Source: Branchiostoma floridae
Lineage: Eukaryota > Chordata > Leptocardii > Amphioxiformes > Branchiostomatidae
NCBI RefSeq assembly: GCF_000003815.2
Contig: NC_049983.1
Coordinates: forward strand, 26,407,003-26,471,002
Length of the DNA: 64,000 nucleotides
Direction of reading: 5' to 3'
The notes below the pieces were generated by a model. That model did no database searches and was not told where the DNA came from. It saw only the letters and a list, made by a program, of their open reading frames with translations. This document shows positions 29,601 to 41,600 of this stretch, one piece after another (within the stretch, counting starts at the first letter, position 1; the number at the start of each line of letters is the position of its first letter). A program made the translations under genes and the position numbers.

Positions 29601-32600
29601 GCTGCAAGCACGCTAGGGGTGCTGAAAAACACAAACAACAGGCAGAGGCATCAAACAGAAGACCCAGTCATCATGAAACTGTCAGAAAAGCAAAAGGCCC
29701 TGAGGTTGCGCATCTACCAAACTGGTCAAAGTGAGGATAGAAAACCCGCACGAAAAGATCGCAACAAAATCCTCAGAGAAATTAGTAAACATCTGAAAAA
29801 CCAAGCAATCAAGAAAGCAAATGCACTGGCAAACGAAATCACAGCCACAGACGACAGCCGGAAAATGTTCAAGGCAGCTCGTGCCCTCAAAGTTTGTGGC
29901 CCTCCACCTTCCCTCTCAGTGCACAATACCCATGGACAATTCATCTCAACTGATAAGGGTAAAGCAGATGCCATCAGGGAATGGTTCAAGGAACAGTTTA
30001 CAGACCCAGAAGGGGACCACTTAGAACCTTTCCACGGAGAGCCTAGACCCCTGAAAGACCCTATGAAAGAAGATGAAATTAAGAAAGCCATAAAGACACT
30101 AAGCAACGGACGCTCACCCGGTCCCTTTGGAGTTAGCAACGAACTCTTTAAGAACGGGAGCGATGCCATAGCACCACATATTGCTGCCATCATTGACGTC
30201 GCCTTTGAGCGCCACCATCCTATTGAAGCATTGGGACAAGGAACCCTCATTGCTTTACCCAAACCAAAAAGCCACCAGGACCTCCTGCAAACCTACGTCC
30301 CATCGTCCTCTTGAACAGCATACGTAAGATCCTGTCTACTGTCACACTACATCGCATTAGGGACAAAATTGATGCCTTTACAGGACCATACCAAAGTGGC
30401 TTCAAGAGAGGGCGCAGTTGCGCGGACATAGTCTGGGCCCAGCGTATGCTTACATCGGTGGCTATGTCTAAACACTGGGACTTCTACAAGATGGGGATAG
30501 ATATGTCAAGGGCATTTGACACCATCAAAAGGTCAAAGATCCTAGATGTGCTGTACCAAGCAGGGTGCAATGAAGATGAACTGCGTCTTGTGAGAATACT
30601 TTTAGCAGGTACTAAACTGAATGTCCGTGTTGGATCAACCTACTCAGCGGACTTCGAAACAACAATAGGGTCTCCGCAAGGTGACAGTCCTTCCCCAGTA
30701 CTGTTCACCTGCTACCTGGCATCAGCATTAACATCAATAAGATCGCACTCCACAAGGCCCAACCCTCCAGTATCACCTCTTGGCATTCCATTGGAAATGG
30801 AATGTGCAGATGACGTCGACTTCATCGACGAGGAGAAGGCCACACTGGAAAGACTCCTACCTGTTTCTGCTAAAAACCTGAAAGACTCAAACTTATTCGT
30901 GAACGAAGCCAAGACAGAATATACTCACGTCTACTTGGCGGACACAATAGAAAAAGATGAGGATGAAAAACCACTCCGAGGCCATGAGGAATGGAGAAAG
31001 AGCTCCCTCCTCTGTAGCTCGGCTGACATAGCAGCCAGGTGTACAATGGGCAACATCGCATTCAGGTCCCTCTGGAAAATCTGGATCCGCAGATCAAAAA
31101 TTCCATTGGAGAAAAAAACTGCTACTGTACAATGCCACCTGTGTGTCAATCATGCTCTACAACTGTAATAGCTGGGCAGCACCACAGACAGTGTTAGACA
31201 AGCTAGATGCCTGCCACCGAAAACACCTACGAACAATCACCGGGCACCGATGGCCAAACAGCCTGATTTCGAACAATGCATTACTAGTATACAAGTTGTG
31301 CAATACAGGCCCACTGTCAACAAAAGTGAAACAAGCCAGATGGACTATGTTCGGACACGTATTGAGGATGCCAACCAACACACCTGCCCAGCAGGCCTTG
31401 GAATTTGCCTTGATTGGCTCCAACACCTACAAAGCCGGAAAAGGAAGGCACTGTAAGAACCTTCTAGGCTTACTGAGGGCAGACCTCAAAGAAAGAGGAC
31501 TCGGACCATTACGGTCAGAAAGGAAACTAAGGGAGCTCAGGAAGCTCGCAATGAACAGGACGAAGTGGAAAGAGTTGAAGGAAGACTGAATGCAGCTGCA
31601 AGGTGTCCAGACCACTGCAGCCGCAGAACACAGTAGACTACTAGAAAACCAAATCACTCCTTACTTGTGGTTGCTCCGGTTGTCGTCACATTGCTCTGTG
31701 ACCAGAGACCCTCGGACAGGACTAACACCCTTACACTGATGATGTAATCAGTTTCCAGTGTCAGTCCCACCACCTGAAGCCATGTCTGAGCTGTGCTCTG
31801 ATTGACAGCTGTCGTTGTGTCCAGCCCGGACACCACGACACGGTATCCCTGAAGGTCAGGGTCAGGGGATGGAAGCCAGGTCGCGTTGAAACCTTCATCC
31901 GTGACGTCAGAGACGGTTAGGTTCATTGGAGGATCAACAGCTACAGAAGGATAACAAACGAAAAAGTTAAGATTAATTAGAGATGATGAACACTTCAAGC
32001 AATCAATTTGAAAACAAATCACAAGCACTCAAATCACAACATACTCTGTTTGCAGCGCCGCGTTTTCCATCCATCCTGACACCCAGCCGAGCAGACACCC
32101 GACACCGGGTCACAGTTGATGTCCCCGCCCTGGCAGTGGCCACAACCTGAGAAATGAGATAACGCGACATAAGTTACACGAGAGTAAAGGTTCTTTTCTA
32201 TCATTACCTTAGGTATGTTACCTCGAAATTCATTGGATAAAAACTATCATTCTTTTTCATTACAAGTGTAATACATGGGTTACATAAGCTTCACATGTAA
32301 AACATTTTGTTTTCCTACCTATAGGGTGATATTAATTTGATTAGTGATATGTGCTTTGTGATATTAAATTTCATTTAAACTTTTGATCAAGGATTATCAT
32401 TATGATGAACTAAATGTGACACGAAGAAGTCATTTTCACAACCTACGCTTGTAATTACCCAAAGTCCAAACTGTCTCCTACCTTCACAGCCATGAAGATC
32501 CGCCATCAAGAAATAGCCCTGCGTGCAATTGCAGTAATATCCTCCCCCCTGGAGACTGGTACAGTTTTGAGCGCATCCGCCATTTTCATTCGCACAGCCG

Positions 32601-35600
32601 TCTGTATGGAGTACAGAGGCTCAGGTTAACGATTGGACCGCAGCATTTGAAAAATGCACCTCACACAAAATGTCGGAAACATGGTTTTGGTTGGTACTTT
32701 GTCAAAGGTATTGTGTTATATCTTAATTTGAAATGCAATAAATTATCCTTTACAATTATACTGTATTTGCTATGATCATTTAATTATTTCAATTTTATTT
32801 AATTAAGCATGATAATCACACTCAAGCTGTTGCCTGATTTTCGGGTGTCCCTGGTCACAACGTAGTCATTGGTCCATCACTAGCTTGTGTTTAATGTAAG
32901 TGCATGTAAATTACAATATAAAAGAGCCTTTTTAAGCTGTCTTTTCAACATTTGCAGGAAGGCCTCACGAAACCAGTCGCGGGGCTCCTTTTACAAAAGA
33001 GTGATGGTGATCGTGGAAAATTCAGCACGTCCAGCAGTGCCCGTCCCATAAAATGAAACAGATGTGCACCATTCCTGGTTCAAATAATAAAGCGAGAACG
33101 TGCCAAGCATGTGTGTTGGATTAGTGATGTCCTAAACCTGGCCAATATACCTACCTACTGTACCAGTACACACGGTATACACAATCCTCTGTGCTGAATT
33201 TGTGCCCGAGTTAATCGCTGTTGTGCTGGACAGAGCAGAGCTATCGTATATCTCATATTGGCAGGAGGGGACGTCGCAGGTATCAAAGCCGAAGAACCTC
33301 GCACCGCTGTACAAAGGTTCAAAAGCCTCCCTCACCACCGCCTCTACCCCAGCGGCCGGAGGGCACCCGAGCACGTTGTTGATGTAAGGGTCGGAGCTGT
33401 ACTCATCAGCGCACCTGGAAATAAGACAGAGGTTACAGTTTTAGAAGGAAAATACCTGGACAGAGACAATGAAATCGAGATGCCTTCATAAGAAAAAGCG
33501 TCATGTTAACCCTATCTAGACCAGGCTTTTTCGGGATTCCTGGGACCGGGGGGGGGGGCTCTTTTGACCCCCCTTCGTAATCTCAAAACGGCTTGGGTTA
33601 CGATCACCAAATTTTGTGGGAATAATGTACTAGTAGTTTTATATTTTCTGTAATTTTGGTATCGTTACAACGTAATATGACGTAATTATGACGTTATAAT
33701 GTCATATTTTGGGCTAAAATCGTCAAAATATGAAATTTCCGCTATACTTAAACGAATTGAACAAAACGATGACTATAAAGGTTATCTTATAGATGTCTAA
33801 GTCTGCCGAGTCTTTTGTTGCCAATGACGACGACACTGACGTCTATATGACGTCAGAAAATGACGTCATTTTTCCGCCATCTTGGATCGACAAGCTTGAA
33901 TTTTCTAAAATACGACTTTTTCCACATATAACCCCCAAACCGAATAGAAATGGACTAAAAATGATTAAGTGATTGTGTTTTGAAACAAAATGAAAGATTT
34001 TGACGGTATTTGATTAACAATAACATGTATTTATCGTTGAAAATGACATTGTCCGCCATCTTGGATTTTGACCCATGACGTCATCAAATTAGCATAAATT
34101 ATAAATATTTAACTAGAAATATAACTTAAAATTACGCAGGATGTTAATGATATAAATAAACAAGTTTGATCTAGCAATAAAACTATGAAATCCCATAATT
34201 CAAACTGAAATTAGTGCCGGTGTCGATTCATTCTGACCAATCAGGGGAGCGATACCCACCTGCCTGGCCTGAATCTACGTGTTACGGCGTCATGCGTCAC
34301 CAGAAAGGAATGCTTTGTACCGTGTGCAATCCATGTTAGAGTTAATCCAAACATTATTACTGTTCATATTCCTTCAAATTTATTGAATATGTACAACTAT
34401 AACGTTAACTTAGGATTGAATAACAACACACTTGTCCCAGCAGAAGGGAATTTGTCATTATGTCAAGCCTTGGAAGTCTTGAATAAAGGATGTATGTATT
34501 ATAAAGGAATTTGTTGCTTAAATAGGTCAGTTTGTGTAGGCTATATGATAATAACGTTAATGCCCCGCCTTATCCTCGGTGTATATGGTGAGATAATCCC
34601 TGGTCGCTACGCTCACTCGGTGGTTTATTCGGTGGTTATCGCACCTGACCAGGGATTATCTCACCATATACACCTCGGGCCGGGGCATTAACCCTTTATT
34701 AATACGTGACAGACAATAATCTCTGAAGATTGTTTAGAGTGGCAATGGGTTTAAATAACAATCAAATACTCAATTTTAAGATTTTGAGACTTTCTTCCAG
34801 ATCAGAAGACAGGTGAACTGACAGTACGCGATTTCACCGCGCACGTTACACGTCACGGATCGTACCGGATATGTTCGGGTGTGCTGGAACTGCCCCCCTC
34901 CACTGCATAGTCCTCCCCACAGCCGGTCGTGTTGAGTCCGAACTCTGCGCACAGGTTTTGGTAGTCCCTGCACCAGCTTTCAGAGGCAGAGCGTGCGTTG
35001 ACAGGAATCCGAGCCTCGATGACGAGGAAGTAGACTCCTTGATACTGCTGGTCCGCAGTGCGGAGGACCTCGAAAGCGTGCTTTCCTGTTGAGATTATGA
35101 CACCAATAAAAGCGATGCAGCGCCCTCTCTAGATTTTCAAATAGTGTCGTGTTTGCCAATGTATTGCGGGTGTACTGTTTGGGTGGACGGTGCATGTGGG
35201 TGAGTGGGGTGGGTTGGTGAGTGGTTCTAGTCAATGGATGTATGTGGATAGTTTTCGGTGGGTGGTGTTGGTGAGTGGTTCGGATGAATGGAATAAGTGG
35301 ATAGTGTGGGTGAGTGGTTCGGGAAATGGTGCAAGTAAATTGTGTGGGTATGTGGTGTTGGTGGGTGGTTCGGTTGAATAGGTAATTGGTTGGTGTGGTT
35401 GGGTGTTGGTGAGTGGTTCGAATGAATGGTCAAGTCGATGACGCATTGACAGCGGGAATGTCGCGTTGGTGGGTGGTTCGGGTTTATTGTTTATTCAAGA
35501 GATCTCCATTAGTGAGTACAGACTGCATCACTAATCTTCCTGGAGTCATGAGACAAGCACGTTACATAATACAACATTAACAGTACATTGAGACTATTTA

Positions 35601-38600
35601 CATCTTAACATCACTTAAACCTAAACTACAACCTAAATGTACACTTTTACCTGAAGCAAATACTACCGCTATATCTTATTCTAAAAATAAAAGGAATGAG
35701 TTGGGAGGTCAAATAGCTGAGAGGTCACTGTCAAATATTCTATACATTTATTTCATATACATAGATGTCAATGAATGTCTTTTACCACCAGTGCTGCAGA
35801 GGTTTGTAAGGTTGTGTCTGTGTATTTGGTCTGTCTTTGGTGTGCTTTTTGAACGTAGATGGTGTAGCTGATTTGATGTGTTGTGGGAATGTGTTGTAAG
35901 ACTTAACACACCTGTACAGGAAAGTCCTGGTTGCTGCACAAGTTTTTGGTTTGGGCAATCTGAATCCTCCCCCTTGAGCTAAGCGAGTGTTATGTCGGTG
36001 GGTGTTTTTGATTGTATGTAGCCTTTTGTAGGTAGCTTCTGGTTTCTTAGCTGTTAGGAGTTTGTGGAACATAGTGAGGGTTCTGGTATGAAGTCGTTCG
36101 TTTACCTTTGGCCAGTTCACTTCTGTTTCTATGTAGGTCATCAGTGTTGGAAGTGTACTTTGCATTAAGTACTAGCCTGGCAGCCTTATTTTGCAATGTC
36201 TGTAGAATAAGATTGGGAACTCGCAGACAGAAGACATGCACAGTAACCCATGTGACTCAGAACGAGTGTTTGTGCAACAGTTTTTAACGTGTCGCTAGTG
36301 AAGAAGTCCTGAGATTTAGCTAGTGGAGCTAGTGCAAGTGCCATTTTAGATGTTACCTTGTCCAGATATTGAGCCCAGGTGAGTGGTGTAGGTGGGTGGT
36401 GTTGGTTCGTGGTTCGAATGAATGGTCAAGTCGATGGCGTGGGCATGTGGTGAGTGGTTCGGGTGAATGGTGTAGGTGGGTGCTTTTGGTGGGTGGTTCG
36501 AATGAACGGTATGGGCAGGTAAGTGATGCGGGTCGATCTTATTTGTTCAAGTGCCGTAACAAATTGAAATACTCGCCTTCTCTGCCTCTGCACACGGTGT
36601 AAACAATCCTGTCTCCGCTTGGGAGAAATATAAAGTCTGAAGGTGATGTAGGGCTGCTGTCTGATATATCACGGTTGCAGCGGTTAGGACTGCAGCTAAG
36701 AAAGCCTAAAGTGCTGCTAGAATCAACCGAGACAGAGAAGGCCGAGTTCACCAGATAAGAGATCTGTTGGTGTGGTTCACAGCGAAACAAGTCGTTGGTG
36801 TAGGGATCGGAGTTGTACTCTGTCACGCACCTGATGGGAACACACAAACGATTGGTCCTGACGATATTCATTTCAGCTATTAATCTTCCACAGTATAAAA
36901 ACAAGTAGATAGAGGTTGAAAATTTTCTTCCAACTGCAAAGAAGACCTTAGCGCCTAACATGCACTGGAGACAAATCAGAACACTTTCATCTCGATAAAC
37001 GCCGGGTTCTTAATTATGAAGAAAATTTGAGAATACGTAACAATCTCCAAATTACTTTTCCAAGAGTACCCATGCATTTAAACCCCCATGTTTTATAAGG
37101 TAACGTTATTTAAGTAAAATCTTGCCATGGATGAGGAGCTTTAACACTTACTTTAGTCGAGCTCCCACTTTAAGTGTGTATCGGATAGCACATTATCGAT
37201 GTTGGAACGTCTATCTTATCAACATATCACCATCATTAATGTGTGCCAAATTTCTTACTGTAAAGGATTCTGGTGGAGATAGTCGTTGAAAAATCGCCCT
37301 GTCTCGAATACATAGTTCTCCCCACAGCCCGTGGGTCTGAGTCCGTATCCTGTGCACAGGTACATGTACTCCAGGCACCAGTTGTTATAGTTAGACAGGC
37401 CGTCAAACGGCAACCGCGCCTCGATGGCGAGAAAGTTTTGTCCTTGATACGTATGGTTTTTAGTCCTCAGGACTTCAAAGGCGGTGGGTCCAGCTGAGGG
37501 AAGGGAATTTACACTAGTATCAACAACTCACGGTAACAATGCAAGGGTATGATTAGCTCATGCCGACACGAAGGCCCTTATGGCAGGGTGGCTTTGCCAT
37601 CATGGTTTGTTTGTTTGTTTGTTTTGACATTGCTGAAAGGGAATCTAAAGGTTCCGGGTTCATGTCTTTAGCAAGTTTATAGCATATCGCTTGGCATAAA
37701 TGCAGAGTATTTGGCCCAGAACCCTTTTTCACAAATGTCGAGTGAGGAAATCGGTAAAAAGTGTTTTCCCAAGGGTGCAATATTGGAACTGTCAGGGATT
37801 TAAACCCAGAACCTCTGGATTCCCAGTCAGCAAGCATAGCCATAAGGCCACCCTGCCATCTGGTAGCATGAGCGGATCTGAACCCTGGATCTTTGGGTTC
37901 TGGGCTAAATACCCTGGTTTCAAATCCGTGTTTTGCATAAAAATCGCCCAGAATGACGATCGCGTCAGGACTGGACATCTTAGCCACCTGGACTGAGTCA
38001 GTGAGAGAATTTATGAATTCATCAACAGTAGACGCATCTTGATTGGGTGGTCTATAATAAACGGATAAAAAGATTTTGAAAGATTTGAGTTTCAGTTCGA
38101 CCCAGATAGCTTCAAAAAGATGAGGCTCAAGATCAGTGCGTCTTATGAAGGCGATATTTGTTGATAGAGCACCCCACCACCGTGTCTGTTTCGATCACGT
38201 CTTGTGGGTGGTTGAAAGCCCTGAATTGCAAGGTTGTCGGAAGAAATCTCACTACTTAACCAGGTCTCAGTGATAGCAATAATGTCAAGTTTGACATTTT
38301 GGGATAGAAAGGATAACTCATCCAGCTTAGTTCTGGTGGATATACTGTTAACGTTCGCGTGTAGTATGTTGAGGTACTTGGATGTTCCGGGATACTCAGC
38401 AGGCCAAGGGTTGGGATGCACATCATAACATAAACTGATCATTAGCAAAATCAAGATGAAATAAAATATAAACAAAATTATGCAAGAAGAAAATTTAAGC
38501 TTAAACAGTTTGCGCAGATTCCCAATAATGCCGTATTTTGTGATGTATAACAATGCTTTAGCTGCCCTATAAAGATCAAGGTCAACAGGCATCGGGAAAT

Positions 38601-41600
38601 AACTTCCACTTAAATGACATGTTCTTCATACTGTCTTCTTCCGCGCTTGCAACGTGGAACTAAATGATGAACTCAGATTACTACAATGTGCTAGCTCGTC
38701 CTTTTGAATAACTCTAGAACTGCAGGGAACAGCTTCTAAGTTTATTCATAACTAGGTAACAACAAAAAAACTTACCAGCTGCTGTTGGAACTCAAATTCC
38801 TGGAAGAAGAGGTTGAAAATTGGTCAGTACTTAGTATTTCCTTTCTACACTTCTCTCATTTTGTGTTCAATCTTTCTTTTATCGATCAATGAGAGGTTTT
38901 GCAGCTATTTCGGAACAATAGGTAATATTTTTTAAAAATATTTGTACGGTGTTTCAGAAAAAAACTCAACTTTCTTGTAACAATCGTCTTGCAGTCTCAA
39001 TGAAAAATATCCAGGCAGTTACAAAAAAAGCTGTTAGGGACGCTTGACGCCATCCATTTCCCAATAGACATCTGCCACCGAAAAATCACGCCTATAGCAT
39101 GGTCGCATGTCTGCCATCACAACTCGAGACCGGATGGACTCGACTTAAGCAAGTAAGCGAAGTATGGTCTGAGCACGAGATATCGAAAATGGTAGTTCCG
39201 CTACAGTGCTATAGAAAACCACTAAGAGCCCATAATTGAACTTGTATTTCGTTATGCAAACCTTATAAAAACATACCAAATACATATAGCCTTCTTGTGT
39301 TACTCTGTCCACAAGCATGCCGATATGCATGTGGATAGAAGCTGCCCCGTGAATACAAATGTGGAATCATCAGTTTAGTAGAACATGGAAAAAATCATGT
39401 TGAATTGATATGCTTATACTTTAATTTATCAAGTATGGCTTCTCCATATAACATCCTTGCACTTATGTTGTTCTGATTATGTAGATTCAAAAGGCACTGA
39501 AAAATAAACAGGCATTGAAAAAAGTGTTTATGGGAACGCTCTGCTCATACAATACGAAAACGTTACAAAGGTAACATAAAATCCAATTGAAACATAAAAA
39601 CAAACCAAAGTATTTAACAAGTAGATTACCATTATAACATACTACTAGTAATAGACGTGGTTGCCTGTCAATGTAAATAAACGAAATAGATCATCCAGAA
39701 ATAAAGTTGGAAACAATGTCAAAAATTAGGCAATGCGTGGAGTCATTGTGACACTTTAAGCTGGCTAGTCTCTCTGTAACTGTCAGCTTTCTTCACTAGA
39801 TCATGAATGTCCGATATACACAGACTTGACCAGAGCCCTGATGTACACAATCACACCATTCCGCTAGATGGCGCATAACGGTTGATTTTGGCACGGCTGC
39901 CCGAAGTTTGTAAGAGGCATATACTGCAGAAAATTTTGAAGGTCTGGTCTTTTGTGCCTACAACACTTTACACAATTTACGTCAGTCTTGTTTTTGTTAC
40001 ACAAAAAGCGAGGTCATGTCTCATCAAATATTTAGAGGTTTTATGTATCTTTACATTATGGTTGATTGCTCCTTTTATGCGCAAAACTTGTCGCACTTTA
40101 CTTCTACATGTACATTGAATGAAGGGCTTTACCTTGCAAAAATAAATTTAAGAGCACATGAATTGGTAGATTTTATGCATCAAATCAACCATTTTAGGTA
40201 AACTAAACATAACTAAATAAAGTTCCTGCACTTCTCTAAAATTAAATCGCTGGGGGCCAGCGACAGGGCCAGATAGAAGGTGCTAGAAACGCTTTAACAG
40301 CCTCTGTACTGCAGACCTGGACCCCGTGTCCTTGGATGGGTGTGGTCACCTGTTTCAGGTTTTGTGAAATATGTGCGAAATACGCGTGCTTTTTGGCAGT
40401 AAGTTGCCATCATGTGTGGTTAGCTACAAGAAAGAGTATCTAAAAGTTTGCCTAATTTACAAGAACGAATGTCTGAACGAATATGAATATTTGAGACACC
40501 TGAGTTTACCTGCCTTAAGTCTAAAAATGCTATTCTATGGGCAACGTGTTTTAATTTGTCGAAGCACAGACACATATGACGTTCAGGTTCGAACTTGCAC
40601 CTAACTATGTGCACAGGTACAGGTACAGAGTCCTGATCACACATTGCATTGAATAAATAGATGACTGGTTTATTTGCAACAACAAGCATACCGTTACAGC
40701 ATTGCCTGGCTGAATCGGGGTATGAGACAGAGAACATTCTTCAAATTCATGCAGCAACTTTACACTAAAAGGTCAAGTATTAGTTCTAAATCTGGATGTT
40801 TTGCATGTAAACTGCGTTAAGTTGCCCTTTGTTCTCATTTTACTGTCTTAAATCTGGAGGTTCTGCACCTGAACCGCCTTAAAGTTGTCCTTTGTTCTCA
40901 GTGTTCTGCCGTATAGCCTTCTCCGTTAAGGGGCAACTAACTTCAGAAGGTGGCCATGGGTGATTTTGATATGGGCAATGCAATTTTCACGCAGAGTTTA
41001 CGGCGTCTCAGGTCCAGAGAAGTAAGTGAAAACTGTTCTAAAGCTCTGTCATACCTAAATGATGGCTTCTACCTAGAATTACGGATTCATTCCTTGAAAA
41101 AAACTACCGGCTACGTCGAGCTGAAGTAATTTTGCACCAGAAGACTGCTTGAGTACATGCAAATATCGCATACGAGAAAACAAAACTATATCCCCAACCC
41201 GTGACAATCAGCAGCCAACAGGCGATACCAGCGAAGACCAGTCGGCTCCTCGTGGCCCGGCGGTCCCGTCCGGCCATGGTTAGTCCGTCTCTGCAAGTGA
41301 CGCCGAGATCTTCTGGTTTTCGGTCGGTACAGAAAAACACCGTGTCCTTGGCTGTTTGACGTCATTGGTTGCCTAGTGCGAGCTATGTTTGCGATGTTTC
41401 CATGGTAGTTGCCATGGTTATACCACGGTCGCGCCCTGTTAATGTCTGTCCATCTCTGCGATTGACGTAGACATCGTCACATCTTTGGTCTCTACAGAAA
41501 AACAACGTGTCCTTGGACGGGTGTGGCCACCTGTTGCCTAGCGCGAGTCATTTTTCACCATATTCCTATGGTAATTCTCATGCTTACCAAGTGTTGATAA

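Noticed and set aside
34383-34691. Plus-strand 102-codon frame
   Set aside because: It runs into the foldback element and has no splice or homology support.
34800-34866. Possible continuation of exon 4 (TCNVRGEIAYCQ-type peptide)
   Set aside because: It is in a different frame. The donor gtacga at 34865 gives the phase that fits exon 5 and matches module 1.
35190-35446. Frames in both strands over the GT-rich array
   Set aside because: Repeat-encoded peptides from a degenerate minisatellite.
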